In this document: one piece after another, positions 1 through 8,785 of the stretch | How the letters are laid out: every line of letters begins with the position of its first letter | How positions within the stretch are numbered: position 1 is the stretch's first letter | NCBI RefSeq assembly: GCF_020164485.1 | Contig: NZ_JAIQZA010000001.1 | Coordinates: forward strand, 166,628-230,627 | Origin: Salegentibacter tibetensis | GTDB lineage: Bacteria; Bacteroidota; Bacteroidia; Flavobacteriales; Flavobacteriaceae | Length of the DNA stretch: 64,000 bases | Reading direction: 5' to 3' | The notes under the pieces: model-generated | Told to the model about the DNA's origin: nothing | The model's database searches: none | The model's input: the letters and a program-made list of their open reading frames with translations, nothing else | Translations under genes and position numbers: made by a program

Positions 1-1988
1 GTTTTCAATTCAATATTTTCAAATACCAGTTCTTCTTTGTGAAGAACAGCATCTGCAGGTTTACCTTTATGTTCCCATGCGGCGACATATCTAAAATTCT
101 CATCGTCCCTTAAGGCTTCCCCTTCTTCGGTTTGGTATTCTTCTCTAAAATGCCCTCCACAAGATTCATTTCTATGTAAAGCATCTTTAGCGAATAACTC
201 TCCCAGTTCAAGGAAATCTGCTACCCTACCTGCTTTTTCAAGCTCGGCATTTTTGGAGGTTGCGGTCCCGGGAACTTTTACGTTCTTCCAAAAATCTTCT
301 CTTAAAGCTGCAATTTCTTCAATTGCCTCTTTTAATCCTTCTGCATTACGGGCCATTCCGCATTTGTTCCACATAATCAGTCCTAATTCCTTGTGATAGG
401 AATCAACCGATTTGCTTCCATTGGCATTCATCAATTTATCCATTCGCTCTTTCACCGCATTTTCAGTTTCTTCAAATTCAGGAGAATCTGTAGAAATTGC
501 ACCGGTACGAATATCATCTGATAAATAATTACCAATAGTGTAAGGCAGTACAAAATAACCATCTGCCAAGCCCTGCATTAATGCGGAAGCTCCAAGCCTG
601 TTAGCACCGTGATCTGAGAAGTTAGCTTCTCCGGCTGCGTAACAACCTGGAATAGTAGTCTGTAAATTATAATCTACCCAAAGTCCACCCATTGTGTAGT
701 GAACGGCAGGATATATCATCATTGGGGTTTCATACGGGTTCTGATCTACGATCTTCTGATACATATCGAAAAGGTTTCCGTATTTAGCAGCTACTACTTC
801 TTTCCCTAATTTTATAATTTCTTCCTTTGAAGCATCTTTATTGCCGGCGGTAAAAGCTTTTTCTTTTCCGTAGCGCTCAATCGCGTCAGAGAAATCCAGG
901 TAAACTGCCTGTCCTGTTTTATTTACTCCAAAACCTGCATCACAACGCTCTTTAGCAGCTCTGGAAGCCACATCACGTGGCACCAGGTTACCAAAAGCAG
1001 GATAACGACGTTCCAGGTAATAATCCCTGTCTTCTTCTGCAAGTTGAGTTGGTTTTTTCTTGCCACTTCTGATTGCTTCGGCGTCTTCTTTTCTCTTTGG
1101 CACCCAGATTCGTCCATCATTCCGAAGGGATTCAGACATCAACGTAAGTTTAGACTGATGATCTCCAGAAACCGGAATACAGGTTGGGTGAATCTGTGTA
1201 TAGCAAGGGTTGGCAAAATATGCACCTCTACGGTGAGCTCTCCAGGCAGCAGTTACATTACTTCCCATCGCGTTTGTAGAAAGGAAGAAAACATTACCGT
1301 AACCACCGGAAGCCAATACCACGGCGTGAGCCGAGTGGCGTTCAATTTCACCGGTAATCATATTTCTGGCGATAATTCCACGGGCTTTTCCATCTACCAA
1401 AACCAAATCCATCATTTCGTGACGGTTGTAAGGTTTGATTTTCCCACGGTTAATCTGGCGGTTCATTGCCGAATAAGCTCCAAGCAATAACTGCTGTCCG
1501 GTTTGTCCTTTAGCATAAAAAGTACGGGATACTAAAACCCCACCAAAAGAACGGTTATCTAAATAACCTCCATATTCACGGGCAAAAGGAACTCCCTGTG
1601 CCACACATTGATCTATAATATTCCCCGAAACTTCAGCTAAACGATATACATTTCCTTCGCGGGAACGGTAATCGCCACCTTTTACGGTATCGTAAAATAA
1701 ACGATAATCTGAATCGCCGTCTCCCTGGTAATTTTTTGAAGCGTTAATCCCTCCCTGTGCGGCGATAGAGTGCGCACGTCTTGGAGAATCCTGGTAGCAA
1801 AATGTTTTTACATTATAACCTAATTCAGCAAGAGTTGCAGCTGCACTACCTCCGGCAAGTCCTGTTCCTATTACAATAACGTCTATATTACGTTTGTTGG
1901 CAGGATTAACAAGATTGATATTGTTTTTATGATTGGTCCACTTTTCTTTTAGAGGCCCTTTAGGTATTTTTGAATCTAAAACTGACAT
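1..1988 (-). CDS. sdhA: Succinate dehydrogenase/fumarate reductase flavoprotein subunit (3' end cut by window edge)
   Basis: This is the FAD-carrying catalytic subunit of complex II, which oxidises succinate to fumarate on the cytoplasmic face of the inner membrane. The reading frame is open from ATG at 1988 to base 1 (662 codons), so only a handful of C-terminal residues lie outside the window if the protein has the roughly 670-residue length usual in Bacteroidota. Visible motifs are the N-terminal dinucleotide-binding [10 protein letters not shown], the flavinylation region [13 protein letters not shown] with its histidine, and the substrate-site region HPTCIPVSG. It starts 12 bases after the sdhC stop, so the two are cotranscribed; sdhB is expected just beyond the left edge. 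No premature stop was seen on translation. Confidence 0.95.
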   Translation of the reverse strand, partial: MSVLDSKIPKGPLKEKWTNHKNNINLVNPANKRNIDVIVIGTGLAGGSAAATLAELGYNVKTFCYQDSPRRAHSIAAQGGINASKNYQGDGDSDYRLFYDTVKGGDYRSREGNVYRLAEVSGNIIDQCVAQGVPFAREYGGYLDNRSFGGVLVSRTFYAKGQTGQQLLLGAYSAMNRQINRGKIKPYNRHEMMDLVLVDGKARGIIARNMITGEIERHSAHAVVLASGGYGNVFFLSTNAMGSNVTAAWRAHRRGAYFANPCYTQIHPTCIPVSGDHQSKLTLMSESLRNDGRIWVPKRKEDAEAIRSGKKKPTQLAEEDRDYYLERRYPAFGNLVPRDVASRAAKERCDAGFGVNKTGQAVYLDFSDAIERYGKEKAFTAGNKDASKEEIIKLGKEVVAAKYGNLFDMYQKIVDQNPYETPMMIYPAVHYTMGGLWVDYNLQTTIPGCYAAGEANFSDHGANRLGASALMQGLADGYFVLPYTIGNYLSDDIRTGAISTDSPEFEETENAVKERMDKLMNANGSKSVDSYHKELGLIMWNKCGMARNAEGLKEAIEEIAALREDFWKNVKVPGTATSKNAELEKAGRVADFLELGELFAKDALHRNESCGGHFREEYQTEEGEALRDDENFRYVAAWEHKGKPADAVLHKEELVFENIELK

Positions 1989-2000
1989 AAATCTTACGTA

Positions 2001-2663
2001 TTAAAGGTTATTAATATAGTGAAAAAGGGCTATAAAAATAAATCCTAGTGGTATGATGATCGCATAAGCTTGAGTAAATCCTCTAAGACCTTTGGCGTAC
2101 TTATTTCTCCATCCCACAGATTGAAATGAGGAAGAAAAGCCATGATAAAGGTGAAGGGCTAAAAATACAAATGAGACTACATATAATATTGTTCTAATCG
2201 GGCTTTGAAATTTCGCTACCAACTCGTCATAATAACGAGCAGCATCCTCGGGATGAGACTCTATATATTTATGAATCATTTCCGGAAACCAGAAATCATA
2301 GAAGTGTAAAGCTAAAAAAGCCAAAACCACAAGACCGGTATAAATCATATTCCTTGATACCCAGCTGGAGTTTTCATTTCCATTAAATTTTACATATTTA
2401 ATATTTCTTGCACTACGGTTTTTCGCCTCCAGGATAAAACCCATTACAAAGTGAAAAATCACTCCAAAAATTAGAACCGGTTGTAATAAAGCCTGCACAA
2501 AAAAGTTGGTTCCCATAAAATGGGAAATTTCATTAAACAGATCTTTACTGAATACTGAAATAAAATTGATACTGAAATGCTGAGCTAAAAATAAGACCAG
2601 AAAAAGTCCCGATAAGGCCATAGCAACTTTTCTTGCTATGGTTGAATTTAGAAATCCACCCAT
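2001..2663 (-). CDS. sdhC: Succinate dehydrogenase cytochrome b subunit (membrane anchor)
   Basis: This 220-residue protein is the diheme-type cytochrome b subunit that anchors SdhAB to the inner membrane and passes electrons to menaquinone. It has about five hydrophobic helices and several histidines suitable as heme ligands (AQHFSINF, FHFVMGF, ALHFYDF, ALHLYHGF). The frame can be extended upstream to a TTG at 2696, but that codon lies inside the -7 promoter element; the ATG at 2663 (MGGFLNSTIARK) matches the normal family N-terminus and leaves a leader of about 25 bases. It is the first gene of the sdhC-A operon. Confidence 0.93.
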   Translation of the reverse strand: MGGFLNSTIARKVAMALSGLFLVLFLAQHFSINFISVFSKDLFNEISHFMGTNFFVQALLQPVLIFGVIFHFVMGFILEAKNRSARNIKYVKFNGNENSSWVSRNMIYTGLVVLAFLALHFYDFWFPEMIHKYIESHPEDAARYYDELVAKFQSPIRTILYVVSFVFLALHLYHGFSSSFQSVGWRNKYAKGLRGFTQAYAIIIPLGFIFIALFHYINNL

Positions 2664-2693
2664 TGGTTTGATTATTTTATAGAAATTTAACCG

Positions 2694-2725
2694 CAAAAAT
2701 ACATCTCAAAAGAGTTACTCACAAA
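2694..2725 (-). promoter_or_regulatory. sdhC-A promoter (Bacteroidota -33/-7 type)
   Basis: Read on the minus strand, TTTG (complement of 2722-2725) is followed after 20 bases by TATTTTTG (complement of 2694-2701), an exact match to the TAnnTTTG -7 element of Bacteroidota sigma factor promoters with permitted spacing. Transcription should start near 2687-2689, about 25 bases before the sdhC ATG at 2663. Confidence 0.75.
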
Positions 2726-2741
2726 CTTTGAGATGTATTTT
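2696..2741. repeat. 15-bp perfect inverted repeat overlapping the sdhC promoter
   Basis: Bases 2696-2710 (AAAATACATCTCAAA) pair perfectly with 2727-2741, with a 16-base spacer. The arms span the -33 to -7 region of the sdh promoter. It could be an operator for a dimeric regulator, or a hairpin terminator facing leftwards, although no upstream minus-strand gene needs one because the next gene, cbpA, is divergent. Confidence 0.7.
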
Positions 2742-2940
2742 ACCCGCTATTTAGAACTAATACAAAGAAGTTTAATAATTGTTGAATTGATTTTTTAAGA
2801 AATTCAGGTATAAGCTTCGAAAACGTATTCAAATTGATATTTATCACTAGTTCCCCGATTTTGCAAAAAGTTAACGGGAAGTAAGCCAGCTTTTTAGTAA
2901 TTTCAGGGGATAGAATTTCATCACTAATTCATAAGTTTTA

Positions 2941-3882
2941 ATGGCTTTTATAGACTACTACAAATTACTGGAATTAGACAAATCTGCCAGCCAGGCCGAT
3001 ATTAAGAAGGCCTACAGAAAACTGGCCAGAAAAAATCATCCAGACCTTAACCCAAACGACAAAGAGGCGCAGCTCAGGTTTCAGCAAATAAATGAAGCAA
3101 ACGAGGTATTAAGCGATCCTGAAAAACGAAAAAAATACGATCAATACGGAAAAGACTGGGAACACGCTGATGCATACGAAGAGGCAAGAAAGCAGCACCA
3201 AACATCGGGCAGCAGAGCTTATTCTGGTGGCCACCAAGGCTCCGGGTTTGGTGGTGGCCAGGGTGGATACTCCTATTCAGGAAATTTTGAAAATGATACT
3301 TTTTCCGATTTTTTTGAGGAAATGTTTGGCGGCAACGCAAGGGCTCAAGGTTCCGGTCGCGGACAACATTTTAAAGGTCAGGATTTTAATGCTCAACTAC
3401 AGCTAAACCTAAGCGATGTTTACAGCAGTCACAAACAAACTCTTACAGTAAACGGAAAAAATATTCGACTTACTATTCCTGCAGGAGTTGAAAACGGACA
3501 AACCATTAAAATTAAAGGCCACGGAGGGCCTGGCGTTCAGGGTGGACCCAAAGGCGATCTTTATATCACTTTTAATATTATAAACAACACAAAATTCAAA
3601 AGAGAAAAAGAGAATTTGTTTGCCAATATTGAGATCGATCTATACACCGCTTTACTCGGCGGGGAAATCACCGCAGACACTTTTAGCGGAAAAGTGAAAC
3701 TAAATGTAAAACCCGAAACCCAACCCGGAACTCAAGTGAAATTAAAAGGCAAGGGTTTCCCGAAATACAAAAAGGAAGGCCAGTTTGGAGATTTAATCAT
3801 AACCTATAATATTAAAATGCCCACCAACCTAAGCGCCCGGGAAAAAGAACTGTTTAAAGAACTTCAAAAATTAGGCTCATGA
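2941..3882 (+). CDS. cbpA: J-domain co-chaperone CbpA (DnaJ-like without zinc finger)
   Basis: This 313-residue cytoplasmic co-chaperone stimulates DnaK ATPase and delivers clients. The J domain occupies about residues 4-70 with the essential HPD at 33-35; a Gly/Phe-rich linker follows (about 80-140). The central zinc-binding CxxCxGxG repeats of true DnaJ are absent, and the two C-terminal beta-sandwich substrate domains (about 145-305) are present, which is the CbpA/DnaJ class B layout. The ATG at 2941 begins MAFIDYYKLL, the normal J-domain start. The stop overlaps the start of the CbpM-like gene by four bases (ATGA), so the pair is translationally coupled. Confidence 0.93.
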   Translation: MAFIDYYKLLELDKSASQADIKKAYRKLARKNHPDLNPNDKEAQLRFQQINEANEVLSDPEKRKKYDQYGKDWEHADAYEEARKQHQTSGSRAYSGGHQGSGFGGGQGGYSYSGNFENDTFSDFFEEMFGGNARAQGSGRGQHFKGQDFNAQLQLNLSDVYSSHKQTLTVNGKNIRLTIPAGVENGQTIKIKGHGGPGVQGGPKGDLYITFNIINNTKFKREKENLFANIEIDLYTALLGGEITADTFSGKVKLNVKPETQPGTQVKLKGKGFPKYKKEGQFGDLIITYNIKMPTNLSAREKELFKELQKLGS

Positions 3883-4169
3883 ATTTAGAAGATTTAATCC
3901 CCACCGATGAGATTTGCACCCGGTATAAGGTTGAACGTACTTTTGTTAGCTCACTCTACGAAAGTGGTTTAATTGAAATCATTACAGTAGAAGAGACCCA
4001 ATATGTGCATTGCGATGAAATTTCAGAATTTGAAAGGTTATGGCGGTTGCATTATGACCTTGATATAAATTTAGAAGGCCTGGAAGCAATTCAGCACTTA
4101 CTGGAACAGGTGAAGAAATTGCAAAAGCAAAACCTACGGCTTAAAAACCGGTTGGGATTATATGAGTAA
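3879..4169 (+). CDS. cbpM: CbpM-like chaperone modulator (MerR-type fold)
   Basis: This 96-residue protein resembles CbpM, the small MerR-fold protein that binds the J domain of CbpA and inhibits it. The N-terminal half looks like a winged-helix MerR_2 module (residues about 3-70, with SSLYESGLIEI), and the C-terminus (about 72-94) is a leucine/lysine-rich coiled coil. Its position, overlapping the end of cbpA by four bases, is the classical cbpAM arrangement and strengthens the call. In some bacteria such proteins also bind DNA, and this cannot be decided here. Confidence 0.85.
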   Translation: MNLEDLIPTDEICTRYKVERTFVSSLYESGLIEIITVEETQYVHCDEISEFERLWRLHYDLDINLEGLEAIQHLLEQVKKLQKQNLRLKNRLGLYE

Positions 4170-4200
4170 GCCGGGAACTTTTTACTCTGTTAGATATTGA

Positions 4201-4208
4201 TAACTTTG
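4201..4208 (+). promoter_or_regulatory. Possible -7 element for the aminopeptidase gene
   Basis: TAACTTTG matches TAnnTTTG exactly, but no good TTTG lies at the expected -33 distance. If used, it would put the whole 4258-4336 inverted repeat in the 5' leader of the aminopeptidase mRNA. Confidence 0.35.
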
Positions 4209-4257
4209 CAGGCACAACTATAAAAACCAGAGATACTGTTCCCAATAGTCATGTTTT

Positions 4258-4336
4258 CGTCAAGCTGAACTTGTTTCAGCTTCTAACTTGTTCTGATTCT
4301 CACAAACTTAGATCCTGAAACAAGTTCAGGATGACG
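4258..4336. repeat. Dispersed inverted repeat, family A, copy 1
   Basis: A 79-bp imperfect palindrome: the left arm CGTCAAGCTGAACTTGTTTC is complementary, with two mismatches, to the right arm ending CAAGTTCAGGATGACG. Related copies lie at 16844-16913 and 30877-30953. All are intergenic. This looks like a REP/MITE-like bacterial repeat able to form a long hairpin. No gene lies between 4170 and 4378. Confidence 0.85.
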
Positions 4337-4378
4337 CCTTCAATTACTTTTAAGACAGCCTCTTTTATAAATAACAAT

Positions 4379-5671
4379 ATGAGATACGATCAAATAGACA
4401 GTAAATTATTTATAAAAAATCGCAAAAGTTTTATGGCCGGGATGAAAGCCAACAGCCTTGCGGTTTTTAATGCCAACGATATTTTCCCGATTGGCGCAGA
4501 CAGCACGATGCCTTTTCAGCAAAATCGCGATCTTTTTTATTTAAGTGGCGTGGACCAGGAAGAAGCGATTTTAGTACTTTTCCCCGATGCCCCAAAACCC
4601 GAACATCGTGAGATTTTATTTCTTACAGAAACCAATCCGCATATTGCAGTTTGGGAAGGCGCAAAATTGGATAAGGAAAAAGCACTGAAAGTTAGTGGTA
4701 TAGATACGGTTTACTGGCTTCAGGATTTTGAAAAGATTTTCTTTGAAGTCATGTCCCAGTGCGAAACGGTGTATTTTAACACCAACGAGCATTATCGCGC
4801 AAATGTACAGACAGAAACCCGCGATGACCGATTTATAAAATGGTGTAAAGAGAAATATCCGGCGCATCAGGTAGCAAAAAGCAATCCTATTTTGCAACGC
4901 TTACGTTCGGTGAAAGACCCGATTGAACTGGATTTGATGCAAAAAGCCTGTGATATTACCGAAAAAGCTTTCCGCAGAGCTTTAAAATTCACAAAACCCG
5001 GAGTTTGGGAGCACGAAATTGAAGCCGAATACTGGCACGAAATGATAAGAAATCGTAGTCGTGGGTTTTCCTATACGCCAATTATTGCTAGCGGAAACAA
5101 CGCAAATGTGCTGCATTACACCGAGAATAATCAGCAATGCAAAGAAGGAGAACTAATCCTTATAGATACCGGAGCTGAATACGCCAATTATTCCAGCGAT
5201 ATGACCAGGACAATTCCGGTTTCAGGAAAATTCTCCGATCGCCAGAAGCAGATTTATAACACTGTAAACAAGGTTAAAAAAGAAGCTACAAAATGGCTGA
5301 TTCCCGGAACGATTTGGGCAGAATATCATAAAGAGGTCGGTAAATTAATGACTTCAGAACTATTGGATTTAGGGCTACTCGACAAAGCCGATGTTCAAAA
5401 TGAGGATCCTAAATGGCCGGCTTATAAAAAATATTTTATGCACGGTACCGCGCATAATATTGGTTTAGACACTCACGATTACGGGATTTTAACCGAACCC
5501 ATGAAACCCAACCAGGTTTTCACTGTAGAACCGGGAATTTATTTACCCGATGAAGGCTTCGGAATTCGTTTGGAAGACGATGTGGTAATTCAGAAAGAAG
5601 GCGAGCCTTTTAACCTGATGCGAAATATCCCGATTGAAGTTGAGGAGATTGAGGAAATTATGAATTCTTAG
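4379..5671 (+). CDS. pepP: Xaa-Pro aminopeptidase (aminopeptidase P family, M24B)
   Basis: This 430-residue dinuclear-metal peptidase removes N-terminal residues preceding proline. The N-terminal half is the aminopeptidase P N-domain; the C-terminal pita-bread domain carries all metal ligands: the two aspartates in IDTGAEYANYSSDMTRT, the histidine of HGTAHNIGLDTHD, and the glutamates in TVEPGIYL and GIRLEDDVV. The ATG at 4379 (MRYDQIDSKLF) was chosen because the upstream in-frame ATG at 4331 lies inside the family A repeat and would add 16 unrelated residues. It has no signal peptide, so it is probably cytoplasmic. Confidence 0.93.
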   Translation: MRYDQIDSKLFIKNRKSFMAGMKANSLAVFNANDIFPIGADSTMPFQQNRDLFYLSGVDQEEAILVLFPDAPKPEHREILFLTETNPHIAVWEGAKLDKEKALKVSGIDTVYWLQDFEKIFFEVMSQCETVYFNTNEHYRANVQTETRDDRFIKWCKEKYPAHQVAKSNPILQRLRSVKDPIELDLMQKACDITEKAFRRALKFTKPGVWEHEIEAEYWHEMIRNRSRGFSYTPIIASGNNANVLHYTENNQQCKEGELILIDTGAEYANYSSDMTRTIPVSGKFSDRQKQIYNTVNKVKKEATKWLIPGTIWAEYHKEVGKLMTSELLDLGLLDKADVQNEDPKWPAYKKYFMHGTAHNIGLDTHDYGILTEPMKPNQVFTVEPGIYLPDEGFGIRLEDDVVIQKEGEPFNLMRNIPIEVEEIEEIMNS

Positions 5672-5687
5672 TTTTCAAAACTTTGAA

Positions 5688-5805
5688 CGTCATTGCGAGC
5701 GACCTTAGGGAGCGCGGCAATCTTTTGTTTGAAAATGGATTTTCTTAAAAGTTGTTATATTTTTATGAAGAGATTGCTTCAGTCGTTTCCTCCTTCGCAA
5801 TGACG
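5688..5805. repeat. Palindromic intergenic repeat, family B
   Basis: The outer arms CGTCATTGCGAGC and GCAATGACG are complementary at the ends, and the inner parts GCGGCAATCT and AGATTGCTTC are also partly complementary, giving a branched hairpin of about 118 bp. I recognise this GTCATTGCGAG...CGCAATGACG style as a common dispersed intergenic repeat in bacteria. Only one copy is seen in this window. Confidence 0.75.
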
Positions 5806-5842
5806 CTTTTCAGTAGAACTATTCCAACAAGTCATTAAAACT

Positions 5843-5880
5843 AAAGCCACGAATTTTTAAAAAGATTCGTGGCTTTTTGT
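5843..5880 (+). terminator. Rho-independent terminator
   Basis: A 12-bp stem AAAGCCACGAAT (5843-5854) pairs with 5865-5876 and runs into TTTTT. It separates the aminopeptidase gene and repeat B from the alpha/beta hydrolase gene, which begins 14 bases later. Confidence 0.85.
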
Positions 5881-5893
5881 ATTTTAAAAGCCA

Positions 5894-6664
5894 ATGAAAG
5901 TAACCTACAAAAACACACTTATCTCATTTACCAGCCAGGGTACCGGAAATCCATTAGTCCTACTCCACGGATTTTTAGAATCAAAAGAAATATGGAAGGA
6001 TTTCGCTGAAGAACTTTCCATAAACCGACAGGTAATCTGCATAGACCTTCCCGGCCACGGAGAATCGGGGAATATCTCTGAAATTCACACGATGACAGAT
6101 ATGGCCGAAGCGGTGAAGTATATTTTAGATGAACTCAATATTAAAAAAGCTTCTTTTGTAGGTCATTCCATGGGTGGCTATGTGAGTTTGGAATTCCAAA
6201 ATATTTTTCCTACAATATGCCATAGCTTGGTGTTGGTAAATTCTACCCCGCAGGCAGATTCTGAAGAACGCAAAGCCAATCGCGATCGTGCGGCTGCTTT
6301 AGTTCTTAAAAACAAAAGGGCTTTTGTGAGTATGGCCATCTCAAATTTGTTAACGCCGGAAAACAATAAGGTCTTCAAATCTCAAATTGAAGAATTAAAG
6401 AACCGGGCCCTGGAGTTTTCTACTGAGGGAATCTACGCCGCTATCAAGGGTATGAAAATTCGTACAGATCATACCGGGCTTTTTGCAAAATTTAAAGGAC
6501 AAAAAATTATTGTGGCCGGAAAACAGGATCCTGTTTTAGACTTTAATACAATTAAAATCATAGCTCTACGCTGTGGCAGTGAGTTTAAAAGTCTTCCAGA
6601 CGGGCATTTATCCTTTATGGAAAACACAAAAGAATTCCAAAAAATTTTGCGTTTTGTCGATTAA
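5894..6664 (+). CDS. Alpha/beta hydrolase
   Basis: This 256-residue single-domain alpha/beta hydrolase has the oxyanion motif LLHGFLESKEIW, the nucleophile elbow GHSMGGY (serine), an acid candidate in KQDPVLD near the C-terminus and the catalytic histidine in DGHLSFME. It has no signal peptide, so it is cytoplasmic. The fold is secure but the substrate is not: esterases, MenH-like and BioH-like enzymes all share this pattern, and no menaquinone or biotin gene lies nearby. It follows a terminator and has no obvious operon partner. Confidence 0.85.
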   Translation: MKVTYKNTLISFTSQGTGNPLVLLHGFLESKEIWKDFAEELSINRQVICIDLPGHGESGNISEIHTMTDMAEAVKYILDELNIKKASFVGHSMGGYVSLEFQNIFPTICHSLVLVNSTPQADSEERKANRDRAAALVLKNKRAFVSMAISNLLTPENNKVFKSQIEELKNRALEFSTEGIYAAIKGMKIRTDHTGLFAKFKGQKIIVAGKQDPVLDFNTIKIIALRCGSEFKSLPDGHLSFMENTKEFQKILRFVD

Positions 6665-6738
6665 TTTTAACTTTTTATCGAAAGTTTAACTTTTTTTTTT
6701 ATACTTTAGACTTTCAGAAACAAGAAAATCAAGCTCTT

Positions 6739-6990
6739 ATGAAAAAAAGAAACCCTACTTTATTTTCGTTCGGAAAGGTTTTTTGCAGCATTTTTGGACA
6801 TAAACTACGCGTTTCAAAAAATGTTACAGATCACGTACACGAATACAAATGCGAGAAATGCGGAATGGAAATGACCGATACCGCAAATGGTTTTTTGGCC
6901 CGCTTAACCCCTAAATTTAGAGAAACCAACGATTACATTTCTAAAATCCATAAAAAAAGAAAGCGCAAACATTTCGCCCAGGCTTCTTAG
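6739..6990 (+). CDS. Small conserved protein with one CxxC pair
   Basis: This 83-residue basic protein has a CxxC pair (KCEKCGMEM, residues about 40-43) preceded by histidines (GHKL, DHVHEY) that could complete a zinc site, and a very basic C-terminus (KIHKKRKRKHF). I do not recognise a characterised family. The gene has good codon use, a stop followed by a terminator-like hairpin, and converges on thiL. A nucleic-acid-binding zinc ribbon is possible but is only inferred from charge and the cysteine pair. Confidence 0.65.
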   Translation: MKKRNPTLFSFGKVFCSIFGHKLRVSKNVTDHVHEYKCEKCGMEMTDTANGFLARLTPKFRETNDYISKIHKKRKRKHFAQAS

Positions 6991-7001
6991 TTTTTATCTA
7001 T

Positions 7002-7035
7002 GAATGAATTTTTCAGAAAATTTATTCCTTTTTTT
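7002..7035 (+). terminator. Probable terminator between convergent genes
   Basis: GAATGAATTTT (7002-7012) pairs, with one mismatch, with AAAATTTATTC (7017-7027) and is followed by CTTTTTTT. It ends the 6739 gene and overlaps the last codons of thiL on the other strand. Confidence 0.5.
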
Positions 7036-8095
7036 CAGAATTATCACTTTTATCTTCCATAGAATTCCAGCCACGGGCAATTAGTGGTAGTTTTTGATTG
7101 GCACGGGTTATTAGATGCATCCCTTCTTTTTCCTCTGTCATATGACCAATAACGCTTAAATTAGGATTTGCTTTTATTTTATCATAATCCTTCTGGGAAA
7201 TGGTGAAAAGCAATTCATAATCTTCGCCGCCGCTTAATGCGATGGTGGTACTATCTATATCAAACTCCTCACATACGGAAATCACAGCAGGATCTAACGG
7301 GATTTTCTCTTCGAATAAATTTGCACCAACCTGGGAGTTTTTACATAAATGGATAATTTCAGAAGAAAGTCCGTCACTAATATCTATCATAGAAGTTGGC
7401 TTTACACCAAGTTCTTTCAATAATGGCGCAATGTCTTTTCGGGCTTCAGGCTTTAATTGCCTTTCAATTAAATAAGTATAAGAATCAAGATCTGGTTGCG
7501 CGTTAGGATTAGCTTTAAAAACCTCTTTTTCACGTTCCAAAATTTGCAAGCCCATATAGGCCGCACCAATATCACCGGTAACAACTAAAAGATCGTTCGG
7601 TTTTGCGCCGCTTCGATATACTATATCTTCCTTTTCAGCTATTCCAATCGCGGTAATACTTATTAATAATCCCGAGGTTGAAGAAGTGGTATCACCGCCA
7701 ACAACATCGATATTATATAATTTTGCAGCCAAATCGATTCCAGAATATAATTCTTCCAAAGCTTCTACGGGAAAACGATTAGAAGCAGCAATAGAAACCG
7801 TGATTTGGGTGGCCTTCGCATTCATCGCATAAACATCAGATAAATTCACCATTACCGCTTTATAACCCAGATGTTTCAGCGGCATATAAGCCAGGTCAAA
7901 ATGCACTCCTTCAACCAAAAGATCGGTGGTAACCACGGTGTGCAGTTTGTCAAAATTCAATACCGCAGCATCGTCTCCAATTGCTTTTACTGTGGAAGAA
8001 AGTTTGGGTTCAAAACCTTTGGTGAGGTGATCTATTAATCCAAATTCACCTAATTCTGAAAGGTTTGTGCGCATATCCTGACTATCTTGAAACAT
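7022..8095 (-). CDS. thiL: Thiamine-monophosphate kinase
   Basis: ThiL phosphorylates thiamine monophosphate to the cofactor thiamine diphosphate with ATP. The 357-residue protein belongs to the PurM/AIR-synthase-like fold. Visible family motifs are IGDDAAVL, TTDLLVEGVHFD, VGGDTTSS, DISDGLSSE and LSGGEDYELLF, in the correct order. The start at 8095 gives MFQDSQDMRTNLSELGEFGLI, matching the usual N-terminus with the GE(F/I)GLI motif. It is a single gene, convergent with the small CxxC gene and divergent from sufA. No thiamine riboswitch is visible upstream. Confidence 0.95.
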   Translation of the reverse strand: MFQDSQDMRTNLSELGEFGLIDHLTKGFEPKLSSTVKAIGDDAAVLNFDKLHTVVTTDLLVEGVHFDLAYMPLKHLGYKAVMVNLSDVYAMNAKATQITVSIAASNRFPVEALEELYSGIDLAAKLYNIDVVGGDTTSSTSGLLISITAIGIAEKEDIVYRSGAKPNDLLVVTGDIGAAYMGLQILEREKEVFKANPNAQPDLDSYTYLIERQLKPEARKDIAPLLKELGVKPTSMIDISDGLSSEIIHLCKNSQVGANLFEEKIPLDPAVISVCEEFDIDSTTIALSGGEDYELLFTISQKDYDKIKANPNLSVIGHMTEEKEGMHLITRANQKLPLIARGWNSMEDKSDNSEKKE

Positions 8096-8329
8096 AACTT
8101 ATCATTTTAATTTGCAAAATAACTGAATATTATTCAACTGCCCTTATAAAGATAGACATAGATTAAAAAACGGTGCCTATTGATTTAACAAACAGAAACA
8201 AAATAATACAAAACTGGTTAATTTACAGATATTTATAAGTTTTAAAATAGTTGAAATAGTAATTGGCAGGGCTTATCAACTCATTCTTAAAACATATACC
8301 GCCTCTATGGTAAACCGCTTGTTTTGTAG

Positions 8330-8337
8330 TATATTTG
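8330..8337 (+). promoter_or_regulatory. -7 element of the suf operon promoter
   Basis: TATATTTG exactly fits TAnnTTTG and lies 29 bases before the sufA ATG at 8367, predicting a leader of about 24 bases. A convincing -33 TTTG is missing at the right distance, which might mean activator dependence. The site sits inside the longer sufA frame that starts at 8307, arguing against that start. Confidence 0.5.
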
Positions 8338-8366
8338 TAACCAATTTAGAATTAATCTTTTTAGCT

Positions 8367-8696
8367 ATGATAAAAGTAAGCGAAAGCGCTAAAAAAAAGA
8401 TTGCCGCACTTATGAGCGAAGAGGGTTTTGACAATTTGCAAGACTTTGTTCGAGTGGGTGTGAAAAGCGGAGGCTGTTCTGGTTTGTCTTATGAATTGAA
8501 TTTTGACAAAGCAAAAGCCGAAGACGACAAACTTTTTGAAGACAACGAAATAAAGATAGTAGTAGATAAACGCAGCGTTTTATACCTGGCCGGAACTGTT
8601 TTAGAATTCTCTGGCGGCTTAAACGGCAAAGGATTTGTATTTAACAATCCCAACGCCCAAAGAACCTGTGGATGCGGAGAAAGTTTTTCTCTGTAG
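8367..8696 (+). CDS. sufA: A-type iron-sulfur carrier SufA/IscA/HesB
   Basis: This 109-residue A-type carrier receives Fe-S clusters from SufBCD and passes them to apoproteins. The three conserved cysteines are present: C37 in SGGCSGLSY and the CxC at C101/C103 near the C-terminus (RTCGCGESFSL). The ATG at 8367 (MIKVSESAKKKI) is the family-typical start; the in-frame extension to 8307 adds 20 hydrophobic residues and would begin upstream of the promoter. It is the first gene of the suf operon, 89 bases before sufB. Confidence 0.93.
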   Translation: MIKVSESAKKKIAALMSEEGFDNLQDFVRVGVKSGGCSGLSYELNFDKAKAEDDKLFEDNEIKIVVDKRSVLYLAGTVLEFSGGLNGKGFVFNNPNAQRTCGCGESFSL

Positions 8697-8785
8697 AATT
8701 TGGTTTAAGGTTTAAAATTTGAAGGCAGAAACTAAGCTTTGAGTTTTCAACCTGTGAACCTTGAATAATTTTAGAAAAAATTGAG

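Noticed and set aside
1044..1490. 148-codon plus-strand frame
   Set aside because: It is antisense to the sdhA flavoprotein gene, whose frame shows clear motifs; the antisense product resembles nothing.
2664..2696. N-terminal extension of SdhC from a TTG start
   Set aside because: The TTG is part of the -7 promoter element and the extra residues are not family-like.
7960..8366. Thiamine (TPP) riboswitch before thiL
   Set aside because: No THI-box-like conserved segments were seen upstream of the gene on its strand.
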